From contig BSBM01000106.1 in assembly GCA_027924585.1 (NCBI GenBank), positions 39,819,501 through 39,883,500 of the forward strand: a DNA stretch of 64,000 nucleotides. The letters are read 5' to 3'. Below are positions 49,178 through 60,455 of the stretch, in pieces. Position 1 is the stretch's first letter; each line of letters starts with the position of its first letter. A model generated the notes under the pieces. That model ran no database searches and was not told the origin of the DNA. It saw nothing but the letters and a program-made list of their open reading frames with translations. This DNA comes from Larix kaempferi. Its lineage: Eukaryota > Streptophyta > Pinopsida > Pinales > Pinaceae. Position numbers and translations under genes: made by a program.

Positions 49178-50119
49178 GAATCAATGCATCAAGACATATT
49201 TACTAAATATTTCGCATCGATGCTTTACATTTAAATGATGCACTAGTGCATTTATCTAAATTAGCCACAATGGTGCTTGATGTTAATCTACGCACCAATG
49301 TAGAATAGAGAATGCACCGATGAGATACGTCACTATACACATCGGTCGTCTTTATTAAATATTTTACACCGGTTCTTATGATCATTTACATGATGCACCA
49401 GTGCATTTATTTAAATACCCTTATCGGTGCTTATTATAAAGAATGCACTATTGCACCCATAATATATGATAGTTGCAATGCTCTGTAACTCAAAGAATAT
49501 CAGTGCTCTGTAAATTCAATTTATAAGACCCTTACTTTACCAACCAATCAATTCCTTGTTGACACAAAAGCATTATTTCAATTCTACATTGCAATAATAT
49601 AAATTTTGTTAAGAAATACTATGTCGATGCATGAATTAAACAAAATGCAAGAGAAAGACCATTTTGCATTTCTAGAGAGGTTTGTGTAAATTAGATTAAA
49701 ACCAACATATATCCATCTTAACCTTGAATCTATCAAATGTTGACAGGGAACATATCTTTGTAAGTGCAAACATTTTTTAGAGTGCAAAAATTTGAGGAAA
49801 AGTTTGCACTTCTATGGATTTGATCCTTCTTGGAGCTTGATCTATCCGAGGTTAAGATGGATCTATACAAGTTCTATTTTAATTCATGTCATGATGTAAC
49901 ATATATTCTACTCTGTGTTAATATTAACATATTAAGCCAACCTTTTTTTCCATGAAAAATAATTATTTTAAGAATGAAATTAAAATATATACCATCGAGC
50001 CTCGTAGATCCTTCCAAAGTCTAAGAATATTCTCATAACCTACCTTGTCCACTACTTATTATAGTCTTCCATACATCAAAGGTGCATCTAAGTGAGTCCA
50101 AAAGAAAAAATTCCCCAAC
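49178..50119. other. No gene; contains a fold-back repeat
   Basis: AT-rich. Short strings such as TGCACTAGTGCATTTAT/TGCACCAGTGCATTTAT (49230 and 49395) recur. The fold-back at 49707-49866 is listed separately. Confidence 0.5.
49707..49866. repeat. Fold-back of the dispersed repeat (two arms, head to head)
   Basis: Left arm 49707-49771 and right arm 49802-49866 are about 65 bp each and inverted to one another with a 30-bp spacer. The innermost 10 bp (AAGTGCAAAC / GTTTGCACTT) are perfect. Each arm is a copy of the dispersed repeat seen singly at 24546, 30281 and 31156. Confidence 0.72.
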
Positions 50120-50900
50120 ATTATCAATCACATCACTTATACATGTATATATTTCAAGATTCCTAGCCAACCTATAGAAACCCTTCTCAATATTCGTAGG
50201 AGAAGCAAAATAGTTTCACTCAAGGCCAGCTCTCCCTTGAATTCTTCAATGATAATAGTACCTTCCTGCAAGGCAAGAGCGTCCATAGAGAGTGAATATG
50301 CTTTTGTATTACAATATTTGTAGATGTGTGAGAAGGAGATAAAATCAAATTGGAATTTTATGTTAATTACTTTGTGCATAATAGGGCCTAGAGACAAATT
50401 TTTCATATGACACTTTTCATTACACCAAACCATCAAAAAAATTTAATCCTCTAGCACCTATAAGTACCTTTTGCCTTATTTAGTAGTGTATTTCAACAAT
50501 ATCCAAAGTGCATAGAATTCAACTTTGTTCTTAGTGGCTTTCCTTGCACCATATTCGAGGGAAAATTAATAATAGTGATGGTTAAGAAAAAGTAGTGCCC
50601 TAGCTCTGCACATACCTGGTGTTCCTTGATAGGCCCCATAAAATAATCCCCAAGATTTTGTGTAGTCTATGATTGATTCTTTGAGTATCCAAGTTGCCTT
50701 TAGTTTGGGTCCTTCCACCCTTCTATATAAGAAAGCTTGATATTATGAGACACTATACCATGTGCCAAATTTCTTCCTAAAAGAACATCTTATTTCTCGA
50801 ATTCCAAAAACCCTATACAAACATAGCAAGGCAAAGATCTATGATCTTTTACAATAGGATCTATGCTACGCAATTAAAAGCATTGCAGAAGATAATCCCT
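50120..50900 (-). pseudogene. LINE RNase H tail, decayed (LINE-D)
   Basis: Minus strand. FYGAYQGTPGMCRARALLFL near 50585-50650 corresponds to the first RNase H strand (F-D-G-A...G-N-P-G), with the catalytic Asp replaced by Tyr. FSFSHIYKYCNTKAYSLSM near 50270-50330 corresponds to the last motif, again with Asp replaced by Tyr, and is followed by LQEGTIIIEEFKGE. The 99-codon frame at 50137-50436 covers this end. Two catalytic positions are lost, so the domain is dead. Same type of plant LINE RNase H as LINE-B. Confidence 0.65.
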
Positions 50901-51040
50901 CTTCCATCGAATAGACCCATTGACCATCTAATGGACTTCATTCCAAACAGGTTAGGAGCAAAAGATAGAGAGATGATGAATAAATTATCACTCTAATTTG
51001 CGAAGAATACATATGTTTGGTCCATGCCAATTTCTTGCGT

Positions 51041-51083
51041 GTCCATTATCCCAAGTAATATGTCCATTATCCCAAGTAATAAT
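51041..51083 (+). repeat. 21-bp tandem duplication
   Basis: TGTCCATTATCCCAAGTAATA occurs twice in succession. Confidence 0.85.
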
Positions 51084-51328
51084 CTTATTGGACAAGGGTA
51101 ACCAAGTAAAGAGTTTTATTTTGAGTGGGCAAGCTAGCTTCTAGATCAATTTCCACCACTAGAACCAACCCTTGTTAAATTATTTTCATTCAAGGCTTCA
51201 TAGCCTAATTTAGTAGTAAGATTTCCAATAGATTTATTCCATGTCCGCTTAAGTTCATCCTCTTAATATTGTAGATGTGTTGCATTGTGTTTTAATAGAG
51301 AGATGTAATATTGTAGATGTGTTGCATT

Positions 51329-51639
51329 TGGGAAGGTCGTATAGTGTTTGGGAAGCCATCTTTGTCCCCTGCCCTTGGGGGTTTTGAACCTCGATTTGAC
51401 TAGTACAGTTCCATATTTTTCCCTGATTATAAATGGGTGTTGCAGAAGTGTTTTAAGAGTGTCCAAGCATCCATCCGCCTCATTTACATGTCTGAATACC
51501 TTCCAAACTCATTCAGACCCAATTCGGAACCATTTGGATCCATTTGGAAGCAGTTGATTCAATACTAGTCTAAGGGTCGAATTGGTCAAAATTTGCAATT
51601 TTTCCTAGTTTTTGCAAATTCTTAAAAAGGGACACTACA
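51329..51639 (+). repeat. Truncated 5' LTR of the chromodomain gypsy element
   Basis: Matches the last roughly 310 bp of the 3' LTR (57840-58150), from TTTGGGAAG to GGGACACTACA. Upstream of 51329 there is no more similarity, so about 1.45 kb of LTR is missing. Confidence 0.85.
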
Positions 51640-51641
51640 AG

Positions 51642-51653
51642 TGGTATCAGAGC
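51642..51653 (+). promoter_or_regulatory. Primer binding site, initiator-Met type
   Basis: TGGTATCAGAGC, two bases after the 5' LTR end; the usual plant LTR-element site. Confidence 0.9.
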
Positions 51654-51847
51654 ATGGTTCTTGCACATGATTTTGATGACCATTTATGAATACAATAAGC
51701 CAAAGAAATCAGCCCCCACCTTTACAAACCGAAACTGAAAGTGCTTTTGGTGAAGAGGAAGAAGAAGGAGAAGAGGTGTATTCTATTGAAACTATGGTTG
51801 GGGATGAGAAGGGAACCTCAGAGGATAAAGAGTAATTTACTAAATTC

Positions 51848-53419
51848 ATGAAACCATTCTTTGAAGACATGACAAAACAGATCATGAAAGGGTTCGAATT
51901 GTTGGCTAGTCAACTTGGAAGCAAAGGAGCAATAGGAGGCAGTAGTAGTTCTTCTTTCGAGGAAAAGAAGGCAATGTGTGAAAACATTTTCTCAAGGACA
52001 GGACCTCATAATAGACCTAATGAATTTCAGAGTTCAGTAAGGCCTACTACACCTAAATTTCTTGAGGCCAAAGAAGAACCTAACACCCAATTTGATATGC
52101 AAGAGATTGTAAAAGAATGGGAAAAGTTGAGTGAAGATTGTAGAAGGACTCTACCCTTTGAGTAATACTTTAATGTTGCAAACAAACTCAAAATGGGGGA
52201 AGGTAATAGGACTCCATTTCAAAATAAAGAATTGAATTAAGCCATTGGAAAAAATCCCCTTCCCACTTTTGATGGCTCATCTCAAAGTTCTGCAAATACT
52301 TGAGTACAAAAACTAGATGTGTATTTTCAGCTGAATCCAATGGTGGAAGCCTGATGCTTTAAAAATGGCTATTTTGCATCTTGAAGGAGAAGCCAATTAT
52401 TGGTGGTTCCATGGTCTGAAAACTTTGGGACATGATCAGGTTACAACATATGGAGAATTTTTTGACAGGGTATTAGAAAAATTTGAGCAAAAAGACCCAA
52501 AATTGCCTTTCAAAGAACTAGCCCACTTGAAGCAAGTGGAACCCTTGCTGAGTATATGTTGGAATTCAAAAAATTATCAGTTAAGGTGGCTGATATATCT
52601 ATGGTAAGATTAGTATTGCTCTTTACTGAAGGTTTGTTTGAACCCTTAAAAGGTTTAGTTAAGGTCCACAAACCTAATTCCCTGAAGGATGCCATGAACT
52701 TGACAAGAGATCTAAAAAATGTGCTACCTGGGACAAGGTTTCCTCCCAAGCCTAACTTCCCTTACAAATTCAGATTTGAAAAGAAGCCTTGGAAGAGAGA
52801 TGCATTTGAAAAGAATAATAACGAGGCACTAAACATGGAAGAACTCAAAAGAAAGAAATTGTGTTACACATGCTTCCAACCATGGGTACCAGGGCATAAA
52901 TGTGCTAAGGAGAAAGCACAATACATTGACGTATTTTTTGATAATGATGAGTATGAAGGGGGTATGGAGGAAGAAGGACATATTTCATACCAAGAAGAGA
53001 GTTATGATACATCAGAAGAAGGGAAACAAGAAGAAAATCATCCTTCACCTGACAAAGGAAGGATGGCAGTACTTTCAGCAATGCCTCGTTTTCACACTAT
53101 TCGATGCAAGGGAGTGTTACAAGGACAAAGGGTCTCGGTATTGGTAGATGGAGGAGCCACACATAACTTCATTGATGCAGAAATGGTGGAGAGGAGGAAG
53201 CTACCTACTAAACCATTCGATGGCTTCACAATCATCATTCTAGGTCACAACACTATGGAGTGCAAAACATGGAATATTCCAAATCTAGAAATCACCATAG
53301 GTAATTACACTTTTTTTGATAGCTTTTATGTGGTCGATGTTGCTGATACTAATGTGGTATTGGGAGTGAAATGGATGTACTCTATAGGGGAACATACAGT
53401 GAACTATCAAATTCCTTAA
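51848..53419 (+). pseudogene. gag and protease of the chromovirus
   Basis: Three pieces. 51848-52165 is an acidic N-terminal part ending in a TAA. 52365-52607, in another frame, has the gag core (MAILHLEGEANYWWFHGLK, FEQKDPKLPFKELAHLKQ). 52556-53419, back in the first frame, gives the rest of gag (LEFKKLSVKVADISM, DAMNLTRDLKN), a zinc knuckle (CYTCFQPWVPGHKCAKEK), an acidic spacer and the aspartic protease (VSVLVDGGATHNFIDAEMVE; Gly in place of the usual Ser/Thr after the catalytic Asp) with VVLGVKWMYSIG. TAA at 53417-53419 separates it from RT in the same frame. The Asp-Gly-Gly protease site suggests that the protease may already be compromised. Confidence 0.88.
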
Positions 53420-54940
53420 ATGAGATTCAAAGATTCAGAAGGAAAACAAAGGGTTGTGAGAGGGCAGCACACCTATCCGAATCAAGTAGTGACTTCCCAC
53501 AGTATGAGGTCCATATTGAGGCATGGAGATATTGATTGGGCTTCCGAATGTTACATCACTTCACCCAAACCAAAAATAAATATTTCAGAACATCCCAAGG
53601 AGATAAGGCAGCTACTACAAAAATATGAAAAGGTTTTTGGAGACCTCCCTCCTGGAAGGCCACCTGATAGAGGAGCTGAGCACAACATTGTTTTGGAGGT
53701 GGGAACTTCACCTATACAAATCCCACCATATAGAAATCCCAAAAAGTTCAGAGAGGAGATTTAAAAGGCTATTGAAGAACTCTTGGATTTGGGACTCATT
53801 AGACCAAGCTCTAGTCCCTATGCTTCTTCAGTGGTTTTGGTGAAGAAGAAGGATGGGACCTTGAGAATGTGCATTGATTTTAGAGCCCTCAACAAAAAGA
53901 CAATCAAAAATAGATATCCCATCCCAAGAATAGATGAGCTACATGGAGCAAAATTCTTCTCAAAAATTGATTTTAAATCTGGTTACCATCAAATTTGAAT
54001 GAAGGAGGAGGATGTGCATAAAACAACTTTCAGGTGTCACTATGGCCATTTTGAGTTTCTTGTCATGCCTTTTGGGTTGAACAATGCTCCAGCCACATTT
54101 CAATCATGCATGAATCATATATTATGCAAACAACTCTGCAAAAAAATTTTGGTTTTCTTTGATGACATTCTAATTTACAACAAAACATGGGAGGAACACT
54201 TGCACTATCTATTTTGCATGAACAGTCTTTGTTGCTAAGTTGTCTAAGTGTGAATTTGGGATGAAAGAAGTTTTATATCTTGGGAACATCATTGGGAAAG
54301 ATGGAGTGAAGGTGCACTTGGAAAAAAGAAGAGCTATTCTTGAATGGCCATCACCCAAAAACATCACAGCATTGAGAAGCTTCATTGGAATATGCACTTA
54401 CTATAGAAAATTTGTGAAAGGGTTCTCTAAATTGAATGTTCCACTTACTGATTTGACCAAGAAGGATGATTTCAAGTGGGATGAAGAGGCTGAAAAGTCT
54501 TTCCAAAAAATGAAAGTGGTAATGAGTAGTTGTCCAGTACTTGCATTGCTTGATTATACTAAACCATTTGTCTTAGAATGTGATGCATCAGGAGAAGGGA
54601 TAGGGGCTGTCCTAAAATAAAATCAACACCCCATAGCTTTTGAGAGCAGAAATTTGCAGCCACATGAGAAGCTCTATTCTATTTATGACAAAGAAATGGT
54701 AGCCATCATGCATGCCTTGGCCAAGTTTAGACAATACTTGGTGGGAAACAAGTTTGTAGTCAAAACTGACCATAACAGTTTGAAGCATTTTCTCACACAA
54801 AAAGACCTCAATGAAAGGAAGCAAAAGTGGGTAAGCAAAGTTCCAGATTTTGATTTTGACATTGAATATGTTAAGGGAAAGAATAATATTGTAGCAGATG
54901 CATTATCTAGAAGACCATCATTTTCTCTTATGAACATTTC
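53420..54940 (+). pseudogene. Reverse transcriptase and RNase H of the chromovirus
   Basis: RT starts with LQKYEKVFGDLPPGRPP and [31 protein letters not shown] (first catalytic Asp), VMPFGLNNAPATFQ and the active site ILVFFDDILIYNK. In-frame stops lie at 53762-53764, 53996-53998 and 54618-54620. A frameshift near 54225-54240 separates the fingers/palm from the thumb (KCEFGMKEVLYLGNIIG ... FIGICTYYRKFVKGFS). RNase H has LECDASGEGIGAVL, YDKEMVAIMHALAKFRQYL, VKTDHNSLKHFL and NIVADALSRRP, so its acidic residues persist. Each domain is recognisable but the whole cannot be translated through. Confidence 0.9.
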
Positions 54941-56150
54941 AAAAGATTGGAAAAATATGCTAATAGTTGAATATGCCAAAGATAGTTTTGCTTGTGGTGT
55001 GTTAGATGGGGTCAGAGGTGATGATAGGTACAAGGTTTTGGATGGTATCATCTACTACAAGGATATAATATACTTGGTTCATGGTTTGAATCTCAAGCAC
55101 AGTATTTTGAAGGAAGCTCATAACTCTCCTTTAGCAGGCCATCTTGGTTTTTTCAAAACATATAGGAAACTAAGGGAAAGGTTCTTTTGGAAAGGGCTGA
55201 AAGAGGATGTTCTAAAATATGTGAATGAATGCAAGTCATGTCAGAAAAACAAATCTGAACATACACATCCTGCTAGTCTATTGCAACCATTTCCCATCCC
55301 ACAACAAAAATGGGAAAGTGTCTCCATGGATTTCATCACATGTTTTCCCAAGGTTTTGGGTAAGGATTGCATTTATGTTGTGGTGGATAGACTCACTAAA
55401 TTTGCTCATTTCTTTTTTGTTACATCATCTTTTACTGCTGCACAAGTGGCTGATCTATTCTTTAGAGAAATTTTCAGATTGCATGGACTTCCCAAGAACA
55501 TTGTGAGTGATAGAGATAGCAGATTTATGAGTACCTTTTAGCAAGAAATTTTCAAGTTGGTTGGTGCTCAATTGACTCCAATCACAAGCTATCATCCTCA
55601 AACTGATGACCAAATAGAAAGAGTGAATCAATGGTTGGAAGGGTACTTGAGGAACTATGTTGGTGACCAGCAGAAAACATGGGTGAAATGGCTACATTTG
55701 GGTGAGTTTTGCTACAACACTACTTTCCATATGTCCATTGGCATGTCTCATTTCAAAGCACTATATGGTTATGAAGCACTTACATTTGTTGAGCACATAT
55801 TTGGTGATAGTAGAGCCCCAAAAGCTAAAGATTGGGCGGAGGAAAGTCAGGAGATTTTGAAACTCCTAAAAGACAATTTGCAGGTTGCCCAAAATCAGCA
55901 AAAACAGTATGTGGATCAACATAGAGTGGAAAGAACTTTTCAAGTGAATGATTTGGTCTATTTGAGGCTACAACCATATAAACAAACATCCTTGAAATTG
56001 AAAGGATCAGAAAATATCAAACCAAGATACTATGGTCCATACAAGATAGTTCGAAAAGTTGGGGAGGTGGCTTATGAGTTGGAACTTCCGGAAGGGAGCA
56101 AAATCCACAATGTAGTTCATGTTCCATGCCTTAAGAAGGCTATTAGTTAG
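54941..56150 (+). pseudogene. Integrase of the chromovirus
   Basis: HHCC zinc domain (HNSPLAGHLGFFKTYRKLRE ... ECKSCQKNK), then the catalytic core with Asp in VSMDFITCFP, Asp in IVSDRDSRF and Glu in DDQIERVNQW, all retained. A TAG at 55539-55541 interrupts the core between the second Asp and the Glu; the frame then continues (QEIFKLVGAQLTPITSYHPQ). The C-terminal part ends with NVVHVPCLKKAIS and a TAG at 56148-56150. Same frame as RNase H, so it was one polyprotein. Confidence 0.9.
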
Positions 56151-56403
56151 CAAATATTTTTTTTAGAAACCCTCCCTCCATTAGATGATGAAGGATAGCT
56201 CATACTTATTCCAGAAAAAAATTTGAAGGCAAGAGAAAGGAAATTGAGGAGTAGAACCATAAGGGAGTATTTGGTACAGTGGAAATATTTGCCAAGTGAG
56301 GATGCCACATGGGAGGAGGAACAAATTTTGCAGCATCCTAATTTAGAATTTCTTGAGGGAAAGAAATATTGGGTGGGGAGGACTGTAATGTCCCCATTCA
56401 AAT
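56151..56403 (+). pseudogene. Chromodomain at the integrase C-terminus
   Basis: After the TAG and a second stop near 56196-56198, the same frame gives RKLRSRTIREYLVQWKYLPS and EDATWEEEQILQHPNLEFLE, a typical chromovirus chromodomain with its aromatic residues (Tyr, Trp, Trp). Such domains steer insertion toward chromatin marks. It is cut off from pol by stops, so probably not expressed. Its final codons overlap the 3' LTR start. Confidence 0.85.
56371..56383 (+). promoter_or_regulatory. Polypurine tract of the chromovirus
   Basis: GGGTGGGGAGGAC directly before TGTAATGTCC, the 3' LTR start. It overlaps the end of the chromodomain frame. Confidence 0.75.
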
Positions 56404-58150
56404 AAATCTCAAGAAGAGAAAATTCCACCAATCTACTAGTTTCCTAGGTTGGGGTGGAGACATTAAATTTGGAATAAGGAGACTAATAAACCCCAAATGG
56501 AATTTAGCTTGACATAAATATATTAAGAGGGGATAAATAAATAGTTTTGATGAGAAAATAAGATGGCACTTGGTCATGGAGACACATTGGTGGTGTGGAG
56601 CCCACACAAATCTAGATTCCCCATGCCACATGGCATTCCACTTTCACCCATTCGAATCCAAGGTGGAGTTCACTATTATTGGGGGAGTTGGAAGGGAATA
56701 ATACTTGGAATGAATAAATGAGGTCGAAATGTAGAGGAAGAGTAACTCCCATGGAAGAGGAAGAGGCATTTTGGAGCTAGTGGGACACTTGGGCTAGATT
56801 CCCTAACTTCTATGACACCAATGATGAAGATGCCTATGACACTTATGACAAAATCAGACCTGATGGCTGACATCTGACATACATGACATGCCAAGGCTAA
56901 AAATAGCCTCCAAGAAGGCGCACAAGGGAGTTAGGGCAGCCAAAGAGACACCTATTTGAATTGAGTGAAGGAGGAGGCTAGAATTGGAGGGACAAGTGGC
57001 ATACTTTGGAATCTCTTCCCAATTTGAGTTGGCATGAAGCTCATGGATGGAATTCGAGTTAAGGAAGCCTTAGGAAGTTTATAACAGTCAAGAACAAAGA
57101 AAGAGAGCAAATTTTGATCATTTTACATTTTGCATTTGGAGAGGAGAGCTAGTAGAGTGCTATTCTACTTGCCTTAGCACCAATTTCAAGGGTGAAAGAT
57201 TCCAATCCTAATTGGAAATTGGAGACGCCATTCAAACCTTTTATTTGGAGCTACAATTGAGTCTTTTGTTATAGTTTGAAGCTACAGGGTAGCTCGTGGA
57301 CACATCTCTTTCATATTGCTTCTACAACCATTCTTCCATTTCTTGTCATATTCTTGCTCCTTGAGGAGAGGCGCACTTGGTGAGGTGATGATATCTTTGG
57401 AATAGTTCTTGAGACCCCATATATTTGTAATATGATATATATACTCTATATTTATTGCTCATAATACTTTCATATCGAAACTCCAAGAGATTTCATGTAC
57501 AAATGCTAAACTATGAATAAATGGTGTCATTTCCCCAATACCTTGTTACTTGCACTTGAAGTGGTATCAAATTCGAATGGTTCAGTCAAAATCTGATATA
57601 ATATTGTTGTATGGAGCACCATTAATATGCTGAAGAAGTTTCATATTCATTAGAGAAGCATTGGGAGCAATATTCTTAAGTTTCATAACCATTTGTGAAG
57701 ATTTACTATCATTTCCCTATGTTAAAGCTAGTATACAAACATCTGATTTGTAAGAGTTGCAGAAGCCTATAGAAACTAATTGATGATGAATTGGGGAGCT
57801 CATTGAATTCCTTTGTCAGCACCATGTCTCTGTTCTGAAATTTGGGAAGTTCTTACAGTGTTTGGGAATCCATCTTTGTCCCCTACCCTTGGGGGTTTTG
57901 AACCTCGATTCGACTAGTAAAGTTTTGTATTTCCTGATTATAAATGAATGTTGCAGAAGTGTTTTAAGAGTGTCCAAGCATCCATTAGCCTCATTTACAT
58001 GTCTGAATATCTTCCAAACGCATTCAAACCCAATTCAGAACCATTTGGAGCCATTTGGAAGCAGTTGAGTCAATACTAGTCTAAGGGTTGAATTGGTCAA
58101 AATTTGCATTTTTTCCTAGTTTTTGCAAATTCTTAAAAAGGGACACTACA
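56384..58150 (+). repeat. 3' LTR of the chromovirus (complete)
   Basis: 1767 bp, TGTAATGTCCCCATTC to GACACTACA. TATATATACTCTATATTTATT near 57428-57450 could hold the TATA element. Only the last roughly 310 bp has a partner, at 51329-51639. Confidence 0.85.
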
Positions 58151-58399
58151 ATTGATGTGACATCTCAAAATTCATTTTTGGCCCTTGTACCTTGTGATGG
58201 TTCACATACCCTCATTGAATGAACAAAAAGGGCTAGGTCAAGCAAAGAGGCATAATATAATTCCATGATCATTTGGAGAGTTCCATTTGAGAAGACAAGG
58301 AGAACACGAGAGATATAGAAGGTGACTGGAATGAGCCCAAGGCACTTGAACATCAGTAAATGCAGCACAAAAATGGAGGAGGTTGCACTAGTAGAAAAA

Positions 58400-59050
58400 G
58401 TGAGATAAGTGACTAAAAAATGACTAAAAATTGCATATAAATGACTAAATTTGGTCACATGACTAATAGTCATTTATTGAGAGTCACTTATAATGCAACT
58501 AAAAACGTGACTAAAAAACTTTAATCATTTATTGGCTGTTCTAATCAATCGATTTGGTCGTATATTGAGTCATTGTTTAAGTCATTGATTGTTGCTATTT
58601 GGTCATTTATTTAGTCATTGATTGATGTTAAATGGTCATGTATTTAGTCATTGAATTAGTCATAATAGTCTTTTATTGCCGTCAACAAGTAGTTTATTTA
58701 GTCATTTTAATCTTAAATTAACATAATTGGTCGTATATTTAGTCATTAATTGTTGTTAATTGGTAATTTAGTTAGTCATTGATTGTTGTTAATTCATCAT
58801 ATATATAGTCATAATAGTCATTGATTGATGTTAATTGGTCATTTATTTAGTCATAATAGTCATTTATTGCCATAAATGATCATATATTTAGTCATTGATT
58901 GCTTTAGTTGGTCATTTATTTAACCATCATAATAATTTATTGTTGTCAATTGGTCATATATTTAGTCATTTGTATTATCATTTGCCATTAATTAATCATA
59001 TATTTAGTCATTTTGGTTCAGTGATTTCCGTCAATCGATGGTTTATTGAT
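58400..59050. repeat. CACTA subterminal repeats (TTTAGTCATTGATTGTTGTTAATTGGTCAT type)
   Basis: At 58408-58520 several GTGACTAAA/ATGACTAAA copies occur. From 58560 to 59020 the motif TTAGTCATTGATTG.TGTTAATTGGTCAT recurs, whole or in part, more than ten times with a period of about 40-50 bp. Such arrays next to CACTA ends are transposase-binding regions in characterised elements. Confidence 0.78.
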
Positions 59051-59473
59051 ATATTGTTTATTAGTTGCAATCATTATATCTATTACTATAATTTCATGGT
59101 AAATGTTCATTTATATGGTCTAAATAATTTATTAAATTGTGCAATGCATAAATAAACATAATATTAAACTTAAATGAAAACATACAATTAAATAAAAAAT
59201 CACATATAGGAACAAGCTACAACATAAGATAAAAGATTCATTCAACGTCGTGAGAGAATAAAGTAATCTGGAATTAACAGAAAATCAAATGAAAACATAT
59301 AACACAATTTGGATAAAGTATTATAAGATCATGATCACATATATTTACATAGTCAAAAATGTCAAAGTAGTACAACATTGTTACCGAGAGTTTCCAACTG
59401 TAGTGCAAATACACCATAATAAGAGATCCATCAACATACATTCAAATTAACTACTTCATAAAGCATACATGAA

Positions 59474-59797
59474 CTAGTGGGCCAAGTTGTCTAACAAGTA
59501 TGCCATCTTCTGCAAAGATTTTAGTGGCCACCGTATGAAGCTTCCCTCCTTCTCTTTCAAACAAACACATCCACCTATTTTATCTTCATAAGGAAGGGGT
59601 ACGTTACTGTTGACCTTCAAAATATTCACATTTGCATCTCCTGATCCGCTCAAATTGACTCCATGTATAATAGATAATGAGTGAATCCGTCCAATTTCCA
59701 CATCAGCACTGTCATACGAATCCAAAACTTTTACTTTATCGCCTTCTTCATGGAGTTTATCAGTGAATTTATACAAAAAAAGCACACACACACACAT
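59474..59797 (-). CDS. CACTA-associated protein, C-terminal exon
   Basis: A 107-codon minus frame, of which residues from about 12 on (DKLHEEGDKVKVLDSYDSAD) look genuine. ADVEIGRIHSLSIIHGVNLS, VNILKVNSNVPLPYEDKIGG and EKEGSFIRWPLKSLQKM resemble the C-terminal domain of TNP1-like or DUF8039-type proteins encoded by plant CACTA elements (an A-x-G-x-(I/V)-x-S ... HG-x-x-L ... LP ... GSF-I-x-WP pattern). The frame ends in TAG, and a poly-pyrimidine stretch upstream near 59770-59785 could serve an acceptor. Assignment is by pattern only. Confidence 0.5.
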   Translation of the reverse strand: MCVCVLFLYKFTDKLHEEGDKVKVLDSYDSADVEIGRIHSLSIIHGVNLSGSGDANVNILKVNSNVPLPYEDKIGGCVCLKEKEGSFIRWPLKSLQKMAYLLDNLAH

Positions 59798-60229
59798 TCT
59801 ATTGAAATTTGAAAAAAGTTGTTACAGTAGCAATCAAACTCTAATATTTATCATAAAATCATTATATTGAGATATGAAAAATGGTACAACAATTATATTT
59901 AATATTTTGCATATTATTGCACTCACCTCAAGTACTTTGGCAGCACTATGAATGTCCATGTTATGCACATCTTGAATCATCATCACTATCAAAATGGCCT
60001 TTTCCTTTTTGTGTTCCTTTCATATAATCAATATGCATGTGGTTTCATCATGCAAAAAAACATACAACATTAATTAAAAGTATGATAAATGCTATATTAA
60101 GCATTCAATAATCAAGTAAATAATGCAAGCAATAAATTTTTATCCAAAAGAACAACAATTATACTATGATATTTAGCATTCACCTTTTTAATATTTGGAA
60201 TATTGCCACAAATACCCAAGGTTGATTAT

Positions 60230-60375
60230 GCAACATCAAGTGAAGCGCCCACTACCTATTCCATAGTAGTGATTCGATGATCACTACTATTCTCAGTGCC
60301 ATCCAATGTACCTTCATGGGCAACATCCATTTTGACAGCTATGACACGTTTAAGTAATGACAATTTGCTTTTGTT
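60230..60375 (-). CDS. Possible exon of the CACTA-associated gene
   Basis: Minus-strand NKSKLSLLKRVIAVKMDVAH and EGTLDGTENSSDHRITTME form a plausible hydrophilic coding stretch between AT-rich, intron-like sequences. It ends in a stop soon after. No family motif; included because of its position between the C-terminal exon and the duplicated exon segment. Confidence 0.3.
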
Positions 60376-60455
60376 CTGCATTTGGTTTCATCATGCAAAA
60401 ATATTTTAATACCAATAATGTTGAACAGCATTTAAAAGCACAACAATTAACAAAA

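Larger units (their letters stand above)
51329..58150 (+). mobile_element. Chromodomain-bearing Ty3/gypsy element (chromovirus), decayed
   Basis: Plus strand: truncated 5' LTR, initiator-Met primer site, gag, protease, RT, RNase H, integrase, chromodomain, polypurine tract, complete 3' LTR (56384-58150, 1767 bp). Chromovirus assignment rests on the C-terminal chromodomain, the CYTCFQPWVPGHKC knuckle and the RT signatures. At least seven stops and three frame changes break the frame. The LTR copies differ at many positions, so it is much older than the Athila element. Confidence 0.9.

Noticed and set aside
58400-59050. CRISPR-like or centromeric satellite array
   Set aside because: Spacing and unit sequence are irregular, there are no constant spacers, and the position next to a CACTA terminus explains it as subterminal repeats.
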